DNA of 64,000 nucleotides from Phytophthora sp. 'mugwort' (lineage: Eukaryota > Oomycota > Peronosporomycetes > Peronosporales > Peronosporaceae), in contig JAUCEF010000011.1 in the NCBI GenBank assembly GCA_033558025.1, positions 2,852,001 through 2,916,000 of the forward strand, written 5' to 3'. Numbering within the stretch: the stretch's first letter is position 1; every line of letters begins with the position of its first letter. Below the pieces are notes generated by a model. The model was not told the DNA's origin and did not search any database. It saw nothing but the letters and a program-made list of their open reading frames with translations. The position numbers and the translations under genes were made by a program. Positions 29,401 to 39,366 of the stretch are shown here, one piece after another.

Positions 29401-31897
29401 TAGTCAAATTGTATCCTGCGCCATACCGATTCTTCAAGAACAGTGAACTCCCAGCACAACAGAGCTGTCCGTCAGCCATGATGGCGATTCTATCACCAAG
29501 AATGTCAGCTTCGTCCATAAAATGAGTCGTGAGAACAATGACGCGGTCGTCCCGATTCCGCTGCAGTAAGTTCCACGTAAAACGACGCGAATACGGGTCC
29601 ATTCCAGACGTAGGTTCGTCCAAGAAGACCAGCTTGCTATCTCCCATAAAGGCCAACGCTACACTCAGTTTGCGCTTCTGTCCTCCCGAGAGATTCTTCG
29701 CTACAACGTTTCTCTTCTCCACGAGTCCAACTTCTCGAATCATCCGCTCAACCTCGTCCTTAAGGCCAATGTTTGGGATGCGTTTCATCGTTCCAAACAG
29801 TAGCAGATGCTCTTCGACAGTCAGCTCGTTAAAGAGCACGTCATGTTGTGGACAAATCCCCATGAGCTGACGCAACTCGTTGAAATCTGTTAGAACAGAG
29901 CGACCATACAGCGTCGCATCACCTGACGTGGGTGAGATGAGGCCCGTAAGCATCGAAATGGTCGTCGTCTTGCCTGCACCATTGTGGCCAAGCAATGCAG
30001 AGATCTGTCCTGCATACAGCGTGAGATTTAGCCCTTGTACTGCTACTTTGACGTCCCCATCAGACAAGAATTCTTTGCGAAGGTTTCGAATCTGAAGACA
30101 CGTTCCTTTGCGTTCCTGTTCAGCCAGCACAGCATTGACTGGTTCCACTGAGGCTACAAGTCCCGCCCAGTCCTTCATCATCACAATCGACCCGTCCGAC
30201 GAAGTTTGATGCAGTAGCTGGAGTCCTCTTGGCGACACAAACGCATAATTTGTCTGAGGAGACGAAGCCGTACTGTGAGATTCCAGCATAATCACGTCTT
30301 TCTCGCTGCGACTCGTGCTCGACGGTAGCCAATAATCCTTGATAAAGATAAAATGCCATGGCTTCCGGACACCAAACTCTTGTGGCAGCACGTTGTCGAA
30401 ATACCAGCCGAGAGCGACTAGAAGAAACGAGTCGAGAACTAAAAACCAGCTCATTGCGAACGCTGACGGGACAGTGATAGGAGACTCGAGTAACCCCATG
30501 GCATACGCCAGTCCTTTACCGAGCTGAGCATGACGCACGAGGTCGTCAATACCCAACGCAAACGCCGTCGGAGGTGCAAGAGCTCCCCAATACTTGGACG
30601 AATTCGACTTGGACATGACGGAGAAGAAGGGGAAGAACAGCACGAGCCATAGCAGAACCGACGCGATCGAAGCAGCTCTCGATTTGTTGAAGAATGGCGT
30701 AATGAAGTAGCTAAAGCTCACAATGGACACGCTCAAGGCCCAGAACAAGAAGACAAGCGTCGCGTACTCTGTCATAGGAAACACTTGGCCGTATTTAAGC
30801 TCTGCAGCAATGATAAACGCCAGTGGGGTGGCCAAAATGGCGGTTGTTAGACACCACGAGCCCAATAACGTGACGTTCGACAGCCCCATAATCTTCATCA
30901 CTTCTCGAATCCTCGTCTCCTTCTCAATCACCATCGTTGTTGTTGTTGTTGACACGAATTTAATGTAACAAATGAGTAAGAAGAGTCCAATGACGCTCTG
31001 TCCGCTGCTGTAGAACGTCGACATGTTTGTACTCAAGGTGCCATAGTCAATAAACTCCAAGCTGGTTAATTCTGTACACAAAATCGTCTCGGAAGTCGCT
31101 GCTGCCTCGGTTGAACTCGTATAGTCATCTCCTGTGCCAAAGATTGAGTCTAAGTTGGCAATAAACACTAATGCAAGTGTTAAAACCACGGGAAGGAAGA
31201 GTTCTAGCATGAACGACAGGGGTTTGCGTCGTCGGATCAGGAGGTTCTTCCAGATCAGGTTGGTTACCTGTCTCCAGGTACTTAGCACGGCCTCCCATGT
31301 GACTCTACTGGCCACGCTGAGTCTGGACTCCAACGCGTCGTCCTCGAGCGCTGCAGCTCCCTGTTTCTTGGCGTAGATCCTGGCCGCGACTATCACAGCA
31401 GCGAAGAAGGCGGCAATGATGGCGGTGCACACGATGAGCGCTGTATTTTCCGACGAGAGGCCGCAGTGCTGGCTCTCGGCCACTGAGGCTTCGATCACAG
31501 ACTTGCAGTAGTCGACGCGGGACGAAGACTGCGGACAGTTTAGGACGGTGCTGGCTGCCGAGCAGCACGAGCTGGACGCTGACATGGCCGGATTGGTGCA
31601 CATGAGCGTGCACGAGCCTGTGGCGTCGACGATCGTGGAGCCGCTGGCCGAGAGCAGCGACGATATGGACGTGAAGGACGACGACTCGAGCTCGAAGAAG
31701 CCCGAGTTCATGACGCACAGCGCGTAGTCGTAGTCGTACGTGACGATGGTGGAGAGACACGTAGTGAGCAGTTCCGTACCATCAGAGGACGACGAGGACG
31801 AGGTAGACGGAGAGGACGTCAAGAGAGACGACGAAGACGTTGAAGAGGTGGAGGACGACGTGGTGGTCGTGGAGGACGATGGTCCGCTGGCGGACAT
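26459..31897 (-). CDS. Full-size ABCA-type ABC transporter with Cys-rich N-terminal extension
   Basis: A single-exon frame from ATG 31897 gives 1812 residues. Layout is TMD1-NBD1-TMD2-NBD2. NBD1 has Walker A GHNGAGKTTT (about residue 640), signature LSGGQKRKLS (about 735) and Walker B LVFLDEPTSGMDP (about 757). NBD2 has GINGAGKSTT (about 1446), LSGGNKRKLS (about 1541) and IIFLDEPSTGVDP (about 1563). Both sites look catalytically complete, and the C-terminus carries an ABCA-like regulatory domain. ABCA proteins move lipids or related amphiphiles across membranes. Unusual here is the first ~150 residues: a Ser/Thr-rich stretch, then nine cysteines between about 47 and 145, then an extra membrane segment (about 152-174) ahead of the normal first TMD helix (about 229-250). 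A GTG lies just before the ATG and is not used as the start. Confidence 0.93.
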   Translation of the reverse strand: MSASGPSSSTTTTSSSTSSTSSSSLLTSSPSTSSSSSSDGTELLTTCLSTIVTYDYDYALCVMNSGFFELESSSFTSISSLLSASGSTIVDATGSCTLMCTNPAMSASSSCCSAASTVLNCPQSSSRVDYCKSVIEASVAESQHCGLSSENTALIVCTAIIAAFFAAVIVAARIYAKKQGAAALEDDALESRLSVASRVTWEAVLSTWRQVTNLIWKNLLIRRRKPLSFMLELFLPVVLTLALVFIANLDSIFGTGDDYTSSTEAAATSETILCTELTSLEFIDYGTLSTNMSTFYSSGQSVIGLFLLICYIKFVSTTTTTMVIEKETRIREVMKIMGLSNVTLLGSWCLTTAILATPLAFIIAAELKYGQVFPMTEYATLVFLFWALSVSIVSFSYFITPFFNKSRAASIASVLLWLVLFFPFFSVMSKSNSSKYWGALAPPTAFALGIDDLVRHAQLGKGLAYAMGLLESPITVPSAFAMSWFLVLDSFLLVALGWYFDNVLPQEFGVRKPWHFIFIKDYWLPSSTSRSEKDVIMLESHSTASSPQTNYAFVSPRGLQLLHQTSSDGSIVMMKDWAGLVASVEPVNAVLAEQERKGTCLQIRNLRKEFLSDGDVKVAVQGLNLTLYAGQISALLGHNGAGKTTTISMLTGLISPTSGDATLYGRSVLTDFNELRQLMGICPQHDVLFNELTVEEHLLLFGTMKRIPNIGLKDEVERMIREVGLVEKRNVVAKNLSGGQKRKLSVALAFMGDSKLVFLDEPTSGMDPYSRRFTWNLLQRNRDDRVIVLTTHFMDEADILGDRIAIMADGQLCCAGSSLFLKNRYGAGYNLTMIKACGCDVEAVGTFLRTFVPDAKCLSNFGSEVVFQLPSKSSGVFSTMLQVLDDEKLRLRVVQYGVSVTTLEEVFLRISQDREEEAAMGVAVCGVEAVDQIRKTSATSANSRVSLMGPISSEMANCATLWSQYTALLTKRVRIAKRDKKNLLNAVCIPLLFLLILVLLPEIDVASFITTSDYATELASSSRQGRCSSTNFSLVVVPSACDSETFNYCELGVINCSGSTCCDKTNVESPYYACNMCDGTSSANPVTPCYNKSCLDQDGAKLQATLNAFLTSVVVMLAFAFVPAAIVAFVVREKNPNQNAKSLQLICGANVSAYWLATWTHDLVLMLVTVLAAMIMVPLSDRTLTSSMEVWGVVSLVGSHALAVIPMAYLFSFKFKKHAVAQTSLLVFALCTGGLLSIFSFLCRLIDFDLTPGNSSDNLTLSSLDRNYLRWIFLLFPGYSLNNGIYEIATRKLSRSALYGSTTDTIAPPSFFGLWEGLGTDYTCTSCWDATSGENCCVRNVFDLDVAGAPVAYAVIEIVVFMLLVFVIESRSLTWRPEQRRHGSLNEDEDVARERQHVEHSYPTQNDSVFIRNLRQQYRDGGKIALDNLCLAITKGECFGYLGINGAGKSTTMKVLTGEIAPTNGFVTLGGYDLSRDRDKARRVVGYCPQFDSLHDLLTVEEQLELYARLKGIPSNRVEKAVTQKIEEVGLTEYRTKLTQGLSGGNKRKLSTAIALIGSPSIIFLDEPSTGVDPSSRRKMWDVIANICASKESCVVLTTHSMEECEALCTRVGILVSGKLKCLGSVEHLKQKFGRGYLVEVKLQEPSPSSVGRLQLEVCHFLEGKCAGVSQDQVDSLCLSLGIPDRAHEIMNNEGNGSVLSSYLETSGIIPIDVFCAWWHTANMGSALQEFFQSKFLGCQLIEHQGGHFRFQVPKHSLRPSAIFGLLEENKEQMYVSEYGVSETSLEHIFNTMAAQQDEEQLLDSASRFRGD

Positions 31898-33118
31898 CAC
31901 GGTTGCTCCTGTTGTCCCGATGCGCGCTCACGTTTTGCTGTAAGATGAAGCGTTGAGCGTGAGTGGGTGCCAATTGAAGACTGCCACCGGTAATACATGA
32001 GAGTGGACACCCAGTGTGGCAACCTGTCACACACTTCGGCTTAAGAGTGCAGATTGTGAAGTGTCGTGCACGAAAACAATAGGGTGATCAAGGGTATCGA
32101 GTTTGTCGACAGCATTTACTGTTAGTTTGTTACCAAGTCGTAACATACGGCATACTTTCTGTATAGGTAAATTAGTTTTCAGAGTTTGTATTAAATCGAC
32201 TTGATTGACGGATGTCCAGAAAATTGTACCCAAAAGCTAGGTGACGCTAATAAAATTTATATATTTACAGTAGCTATTTCCGAATACCCCTTTCTTCGGC
32301 GACGCCCCATCCGCTTCTTCCTTCTTTAAGGGACTGAGACCCAAGCCGCCGTGATTGGCATTGACGAAGGTAAACCGTTTTCGCCGTCTTGCGTCTGCTG
32401 CTTCTACATCTCCGCCGTCTTGCGTCTGCTTCTTTTACATCTCCGCCGTCTATTGATCAACTACGGGGAACGAGCACGTCTGTGCCGCTGAGATTGATGA
32501 GGACCGATGGCGCTGTATCTGGTTAGCCGCTTGCCTCAAGGCTCAAGCGTTTCAAACAGAAATTCAGCATGGCTTAGAAAGACCCTTGAGTACATGTAAT
32601 GCGTCTTTTACCCCCTAGCGCTTGGGATGATGTAGGTGTCCGCATCTTCGAGATGTTTGCGATCAAAGGAGGGGTAGAAATCCGTACTCTAATCGAAAAA
32701 AATCCTGTCCACTTATTGCCGGCCTACTGTACTCAGCGGGACTGAGCTAAACACCGACTCGATGACCGAGGCCCCTGCTGCTCGTAAAATCCTGGCGAGA
32801 ACCTCCTGGTGAAACTAGCCCTTTCCACACCTTTGGGATCAAACGATGAGGAAATTCCATATCCCAACCTCAACCACTGGGATTTCGTTTTCAGATGGTG
32901 ATACCGTAATAATAACCTATCACTATTTTATTAAAATACATTTTTTGTTAGGTAACGTATATTGTGTTACTATCTCAATCTCTTGAGGTGAACTCTAATA
33001 ACCATTCCAAGCAGGGGTTCGCATCATGCTCAGTCCGCGGGCTTTACTCTCAGCCTCTCCCCGCACCGGCGCCTATGCGTCTCTTGATTCTAAGCACCTC
33101 CATCTCCCTCCGCTTATG
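31898..33118. other. Intergenic upstream of the ABC transporter, no supported gene
   Basis: Holds the transporter promoter region and a short tandem repeat (32382-32450). Otherwise nothing recognisable. Confidence 0.5.
32382..32450. repeat. 31-bp tandem repeat, 2.2 copies
   Basis: Units starting CGCCGTCTTGCGTCTGCT at 32382 and 32413, with a partial third at 32444; copies differ at a few bases. Confidence 0.85.
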
Positions 33119-33678
33119 CTAATCCTCGGCATCCCCTTCCGGCTGATGCACTTTCCCTTCACTCTCTATCCACTGATGGATATCCTCTTTCATTAGCTCA
33201 GTCAACCATGAGCTCAACCATGAGCGAAGCGTTTGGTCAACTCCGTCATTGTCAAATGTCACCTCTTGACTACTTTTACTATCCATCGCACGATTGGCTA
33301 ACCAGTCTGACATCTTGTTATGCCTTTGGTAGTAATGACTCCAGCTCTGAACACATATCAGATCTGCCATATTTCTCGATAACCGGTACCAGTGTTGCAG
33401 CCGTCTGGATTTGGATTGCTGCCGTCTTTCCATCATGCCGATAATGAGCGCACCGTCTCCCACAACCGTGATTCTTCTCCACCCCTTTTAATTGACATTC
33501 TGTTGCAACTTGTACAGGCCTATGAACTCCGCCACATTATTTGTCATGGAGGGGCTCTCCAGCTATGTCGCTGCCTACACGCAAGTCTTTGAGTCCTTCT
33601 ATCCTCTGACATCTCAATTACCACACTCCCACTTCCACCCGGGCCAGGATTTCCTCTCGATCCTCCGTCGAAGAAACC
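33119..33678 (-). pseudogene. RNase H domain of a non-LTR (LINE-type) retrotransposon, isolated fragment
   Basis: Minus-strand pieces in shifting frames reconstruct the order of an RNase HI domain. FFDGGSRGNPGPGGSGSVVI (about 33678-33620) contains the first catalytic Asp. NNVAEFIGLYKLQ holds the catalytic Glu position, and VVGDGALIIG the next Asp. NKMSDWLANRAMDSKSS holds the final conserved Asp/Asn region. There is an in-frame stop in the middle. No reverse transcriptase is visible upstream, so only the 3' end of the element remains, as expected after 5' truncation during retrotransposition. Confidence 0.75.
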
Positions 33679-33948
33679 CACCCTCTTTTACTAAAAACAA
33701 ATACATGCGGACTAGCCGAGCGCCGCCGCCTACGCGGCGGTGGGTTTACTGTAGTTTTGGGGGCTTTTTGCACAATGCGGTTTTCTGACCAAACGTTTTG
33801 TCCTAGTTGCAAAAAGAGGTGCGCAAGAGCAACGAACCCCATCACACACACGGGAAATGGCAGGCGTCAGCCATAGTTTCCACCACTCCTACATATCCTT
33901 CAGGCACCTCGATTGCATGGCTAGGTGGGTGGTCTTGCCGCGGCGGGG

Positions 33949-34542
33949 TTACTTGCCGCAGTACACTCTCGTCGCGCAGATGAATTTCTTTATGTGGTGT
34001 TCTCTCTTCGCGTTGCCCGCCCTCTTTGCCCAGCGGCTCTCTTCCAGTGCAAAACTGTCTTGGTGCAGTGAACTCTCTTGATGGAGAGGCATATCTTGTT
34101 GAAGTGAAGCATCTTGACATAGCGGGTCACTTGGGGCAGCGTTCCTCTTCATGCAGTTCCATCTTTTGCATCTGCGGGATATCTCGGGTAGTGGGTAGAC
34201 CGGCACAGGATACGGTGCTGCACGCCGGAGACGACGCTGTCGAGACGATTGACGGGCTGTAGCCGGCAACACGAAAGGATCTTGAGCACTCTTGTTGAAC
34301 GCCATCGTAAAGGATGCTTTGCCGGGCTGTCTGGCACCGTCGAAATCATATATTATTCCTTTTAGTAGTTCAGATCGAGTTGCGGGCTGATTGGGCTCGG
34401 TCGATAAAACCAATCGACCCTGGAACTTCGAGTAGAGCCCAAAATAGTTCCCGCGCAGAGTGGCTAACCATGAAGGTTTTGCTTTGGCACCGCCAACGGG
34501 GTGGCGTAGTGGCAAGAAACAGTGTGGTTTCTTTTTTTGCAA
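33949..34542 (-). CDS. Unrecognised 197-codon frame, doubtful gene
   Basis: The predicted product starts QKKKPHCFLPLRHPVGGAKA and has a Gln/Leu/His repeat region near residues 140-170 (LQQDMPLHQESSLHQDSF). No signal peptide, membrane segment or family motif is seen. It lies between a LINE fragment and a MULE relic. It may be a chance frame or a piece of an unknown element; I do not assign a function. Confidence 0.25.
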   Translation of the reverse strand: MQKKKPHCFLPLRHPVGGAKAKPSWLATLRGNYFGLYSKFQGRLVLSTEPNQPATRSELLKGIIYDFDGARQPGKASFTMAFNKSAQDPFVLPATARQSSRQRRLRRAAPYPVPVYPLPEISRRCKRWNCMKRNAAPSDPLCQDASLQQDMPLHQESSLHQDSFALEESRWAKRAGNAKREHHIKKFICATRVYCGK

Positions 34543-34949
34543 TTTCCGGACTTGCCATGAAATAAATAGGATTGATAAACATGTGATATTCGATATAGCG
34601 ATATATATAGCACCAGTGATAGAGGTCTAAGTGTTTGCCATGGTTCATTCTTCCACTTCTAAGGAACCCCTTAAAACAAGAAATACAAGATGGTTTCCTC
34701 GCCTTCGAGGGAGCACCTTGCTATGGGCAAGCGCTGTTCATCCTCGAGACAGTTGATCTCGTCATGTCAAGAGACATGGAGTATATTGGTCAAGTACAGC
34801 AATGCGACCCGATTCAAAACGGCATCAGTGTCGTGTACGTAAAGGGAGATCGTGGCGAAGGTATATTCCGAGAAGGACATTTAGCCGCGGTGAAAGTAGC
34901 TCGCTCTAACGTGTGGCATCAGCTGTATAGCGTTTCGCTGTGAGCGTGA

Positions 34950-35671
34950 GGTGCCGGTAACGCCAAGTTCGTGTGCAAGAAGCTCAACGGCCAGCGCGTT
35001 TTTACAAATACGTGCGTGACGAAGTCAGTCGACGCCCGTTATACATGAATGTATGTGGTTTGAGGGCTTTTGGAAAACCTTTCGTGCCAACATTTTCCAC
35101 ACCAGATCAAGCGCGTGGCTTTTTTCAAGTCGCCCGGTTACCGAAGGCACCATCACTCGGACCGAATAGGACACGCGGAACACACCCAAAGTGTCAAAGC
35201 GCTGGTTAATACTATTGAGCCGGTGGTGATATAGGTCTTCGAATGGAAAAGGTAGCACACGACGGATGCAACGATCTCGGAGTTTTAGGTTAGCAAGGAA
35301 TTCAAAGTCTCTGAATCAAACAAGTATTTTGCGAGAGCAACTATGTTGAGCGGCTAGTCAGTTTCCGGAAGCTAGAAAGTTATACGTTGATGACGCAGAA
35401 AACTCATGGGGCGATTTGGCGCATCGAAAAAGAGAACGAAGTGACGTTCAAGCAGGCGTGTATCGTGACGAAGATTCTCATTCGGATCGCTCCCAATGCG
35501 CGAAAACTTTATGCTTTGGACAGCACTCACCTTAAAGGTGAAATTAATAACTGCGAGGTATTTTTGGCTGCGAACGCAAAGGCCTTCAACAACCATATCG
35601 TGACTGTTTCGACATCCTTTCTTTGCGACACTACACCACCTTGGGATGCTTGCCAAAACCGGTGCAAGTAA
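34950..35671 (+). pseudogene. MULE transposase fragment
   Basis: The frame around 35390-35671 contains WRIEKENEVTFKQACIVTKI and LYALDSTHLKGEINNCEVFL. The latter matches the MULE core around the first catalytic Asp (xLDxTxLKG), followed by AANAKAFNNHIVTV. An upstream frame (about 35060-35210) has LRAFGKPFVPTFSTPDQARGFF, which I believe belongs to the same element's N-terminal region in a different frame. There is no SWIM finger downstream, so the 3' part is lost. Confidence 0.6.
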
Positions 35672-36248
35672 ACCGGTAAAAGACCAAAGCAAAAACAGGT
35701 GTATTGAGTTTAGTTTTTTCTATCGATTGGTCTGATCGTTCGCTTCAGCTTTCAAGTGGCGCTCGTAGCCACGAAGAAATCGCATCTAACCGCCTCTGAG
35801 CCGATAAATATCGGGGGGGGGGGGGGGTTATATGCAAGCATTTCGGTCCCGGGGCAATGTTCGGCCGGGCCTGCAAATTCATCAATGAGGCTAGAACTCC
35901 AGGAATGGGTCACAATTTGGAGCAGTCTTGGGACAGCAATGCCCAAGTTCAGAATTTTATTAGTTGCATTATAGACCGATAAGATTGATGCACGCATTTA
36001 ATTGGTAGATTTAATAGCCAATCCGCATCTGCTACATGCCCGTAAGAGACACGAGCTGCGTTTGAGGTTGTCAGCCACACCTCAGCCAGAATCGGCGACG
36101 ACGAAGGCTATTGATCTCAGTCCCAAGTTATTTTGAGCTTACTACTCTAGTCTCCTCGTTGATCCTCCCCAAGCCGTACCGCCCGTACGGGGGCCCGCTG
36201 CCCAAACGCCTCCTACCCCCCACCCCCCACCACCCCACCACCAAATTT
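35672..36248. other. Spacer with a 15-nt G tract
   Basis: No gene. A homopolymer of 15 G lies at 35813-35827, and a C/A-rich low-complexity stretch at about 36180-36240. Confidence 0.6.
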
Positions 36249-36319
36249 AACACCGTAACTCAGTTGGCTAGAGCGTAGGGATTCGGCCCTGGGATGCCTG
36301 TTTAAAACGAGCCGGTGTT
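36249..36319 (+). pseudogene. Decayed tRNA-like sequence (tRNA relic or SINE head)
   Basis: The 71-nt segment has a perfect 7-bp acceptor stem (AACACCG with CGGTGTT) and an A-box-like TAACTCAGTTGGCTAGAGCG. It also has a partly paired anticodon arm with loop ATTCGGC, and a T arm whose loop reads TTTAAAA instead of TTCGAAN. The B box therefore looks mutated at CpG. The loop would give anticodon TCG, but the arm is imperfect. Poor B-box and stem mismatches argue against an active tRNA gene. Phytophthora SINEs are known to be tRNA-derived, so a SINE head is a good alternative. Confidence 0.55.
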
Positions 36320-37076
36320 ATCGATCAAGACTGTAGTTGGAGCAACGTATAGTCTGCAGCGCGCGTGTCAATGGCTGTTGCGTGCTATGTACGGGTTCCA
36401 GAGCACGTGAGGACGGCTGATGCAAGCGTGAGGCGGATGAGCGCGCATGTGAGCTGTTTAAGGGATGCCAGTGCTTATGCCATATGCACACGCTAGTTGT
36501 TGCACAAATGCATGCGAAGTGCCTGTGAACTATGTTTTTTTATGTGTATTATCGAACTCTCTTACACGTGGCCTGTAACAATGAGGATGCCTTGAGTCTT
36601 GACTGTAGCTGGGTCAGCGATACCTGCCAATCGCAAGGTGCCGCTTGTGGGCGACGATGCGCTCGTTCAAGACACTGTGGGCGTAGATCCCTCAGTCATC
36701 TCCCAGCGCCTCTTGCCTTCGCCATCAGGAACGCAAACATGGAAGCTTTAGCGCGGCGAACGAGTTCGAGGACGCGGCCGTTGTGGTCCGCCGCCTGCTC
36801 ATCAAGCGTGAAACCTTCTTCGAAGAAAATCTGCATAAAGGAAATAACATGTTGGGGACTCCGACTTCTTCTGCCGGTCCTCGGAGTCGCAGCCACGAGG
36901 CCGCCGCGTGTACCATTCGAATCACGCCTCGGTCAGGTTCGTAACATGCGCTTGTGCAGTGGAGCTTGAGCTGACACTGCTTGTTCTTGTTCCTGTGTAG
37001 CATCCACTCATCGCCTGAGAATAACATTTTCAGCCAGGAGCAGCCGTACCGTCATCTGTCTGTTGCTTTCAATAAG
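36320..37076. other. Spacer, no supported gene
   Basis: Open frames at 36532-36969 (plus) and 36725-37027 (minus) overlap and show no domain. Confidence 0.4.
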
Positions 37077-38198
37077 CTATTGAATGTCAGCCACATGATG
37101 ACACCCAGCGCCACAGCAGTTGGTGTTTTGTTCTCTTGTTATCCCATTTCGACAGGATTGGGCGAGATGGTGGGTGTTTAGAGCAACGAACCACGCAAGC
37201 ACGTCGGCGACTGGGATTGCTGCAGCACCTAAGCGCTCCTCCATCCGAGCTACGAACAAGCCTTGGGCGCGAAGCTCTTCATGAGCAGGATACTTGATCA
37301 CGTATCCGTCGGAACCCTGATGATCTTGCGACTCAAGTTTAGCGCCTCATGGATGAGACATGTGCAGGCCAAAAAAGTAAGTCTTGCAGGCGCGCGAGGC
37401 GTTACTGGGTAGCGTGGTCAAATGCGGCGGCACCTCAGCGATCTTGGGGGATAGCTCGGGCTTTAAACCACTCAAGATCCGGGAAGCATATCTGTCCTTG
37501 CGAGGAGAATTGATGATGTAGGCAAATTTGTTTTCGTCTTCGACATATCCCACGAGCCACAATCGAAGATCCATTGCGCGGCCAGGCGTTCATACCAGTT
37601 CGTATGCTGAGCGCCGCCGCTTCGGAACGAGTGAGACGTCAGGTTGCCCGTTGCATCCGCCTCGACCGGGCGCTTCTGCAACCGGTTCACATACGCTTGA
37701 ACACCGTGTTCATCGCGGGTCTGCTTTGTGGCACGGGTGCTGGTTGCGTCGCAGGTGAGGGGGGTGCCCGTTCGCGTAGAAGATTCAGCACGACCCATCC
37801 GCGAAGACGCCGAATGCAGCAACTCGAGCAGCGGAATCCCGGCGCCCAGCTCCAAGACAGCAGGCGAGGAAAGCGCGGGGGTCTGGCTTGGCGAGGAGGC
37901 GCATGGTGCTTCCTGCATCACCAAGGTCGTCGCTAGCGTGAGCATTGGGCAGGTGAGTAACTCGGCGCGATTGGGTTCAAGCGTCAGGACTTGTTCTCCG
38001 GATGTTTCCACGCAAAGCATGCGGATTTAGAAGACGTCGACAGTCGACATGGTTACGCGCTGCTTGCTCATGTAGACGAGGTCTGAGGAACCCCCGAAGA
38101 AGTGCTGCATTAGGCATGCAAGCGCAGTGTCTTCGTAGACAGATGACTGCCGCCGCCGAGTAGAACTGGTCCGTCAGCGACCGTAGGCCAACCTTCAT
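37077..38198 (-). pseudogene. Crypton-type tyrosine recombinase relic
   Basis: Minus-strand frames give KVGLRSLTDQFYSAAAVICL at the start (about 38198), then YVNRLQKRPVEADATGNLTS leading into HSFRSGGAQH. The HxxR and the downstream His/Trp region (AQWIFDCGSWDM) are the C-terminal active-site boxes of oomycete Cryptons, and the next frame holds NKFAYIINSP with the likely catalytic Tyr. C-terminal parts continue in 37347-37574 (SRILSGLKPEL) and 37077-37301. At least three frame changes show decay. Cryptons integrate through circular intermediates using this enzyme. Confidence 0.68.
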
Positions 38199-39366
38199 GC
38201 AGGTTGGAGCCTTGTTAATTAAGCCTCCTTATTCACGCTTCACGCAGTGTTTTTCTAACGTTTGCTCTTTTTCAACAGGTCAGCCTCGCTAGGCTATCTA
38301 ATTTGAGGGTGTTCCTAAAACCACCACAGCTTCACATTTCTAAAGTAAGAGATAGTTAAATTATGGAATAACGTACCTTTCTTATCTTCATGCGTAGCTA
38401 GATAGTAGCCGAATCGATCCATCAGCGCCGCGACGCATTTGCCAGCTTTATCGCTGAGTATTCACGCTTGGACAAAGCTCACGCTTACAGTCTCAGCGTG
38501 CAGCATCTGCTTAAACAATTAGATTGCGGTGGCGCGCTATCTGCGAGTTATCCGGGAGAAAGAGGCGAGGTTCATGCCGACTTGTGCCTCCTATACGTTT
38601 TTGTCGAATGCGGCGGATGGTCACAACTAGTGCCCACCACTGAAAACTGTCCCGACCTAGCCTAGGGGTGCGCTTGGTTGTCGGGACCGCGATTATATTT
38701 AAAAAGAAACTGTTTTTGACTTTACTTTTGTATTGGGTATACAAATTTTGGCTCGTATATTTTGTCCACCAGCCAAATGTGACTTCTGGTATGTGAGCTA
38801 CCCCGCTAACTCTGATATCCGCAACGTTAGCGCATAACAGCGGACGCCTAGCATATTCCACAAAACATATTCGACGTACACCCTTCAACTCTCACTAGAA
38901 GCCGTTATCACGTGAAAGTACGAGTGTTTGTGTACTTTTGGCCGGCAGTGTAGCTGCATGGGATCAACCCCACTTGACGCATTGAAGTAAGAGAGTGGTC
39001 TACTGCGTCTGAGCGTGTTCACAATAACATAATGGTATTCCAACAATAAGCACGATATACTGGCTAGCGACGTGAATGAAAGCAATCTTACTTTGATTTT
39101 CTTCCTTCTGCTTGTCGAGGTAGAAGGCTTGGTTGCAGGCCTGTTCACCAAACGCATGCACTCATCAGCAACCTGTCCAACGTAGCATCGTCACCATACA
39201 GTAGTGCTCATGTCAAAGAGGGGGGGGGGTAATAAGCGGTTGTTTGATAAGGCCACCATTTGTGCAGGCTGATAAACAAGGATATACGGTTATTTTAGGC
39301 TTAGTTTAGGATCTGTGAGCAGCCAGTCATTCAAACGTTGCTGCCAACCAGTCGTCGCCATAACAC
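38199..39366. other. Spacer, no supported gene
   Basis: Contains unsupported frames (38511-38888 minus) and a G-rich run near 39220-39230. No recognisable element. Confidence 0.4.

Noticed and set aside
31440..31800. Elicitin domain at the N-terminus of the ABC transporter
   Set aside because: There are nine cysteines with different spacing, and no signal peptide, so the elicitin pattern is not met.
26469..31943. Numerous 60-150-codon frames on either strand within the ABC transporter
   Set aside because: All lie inside the 1812-codon gene and are shadows of it.
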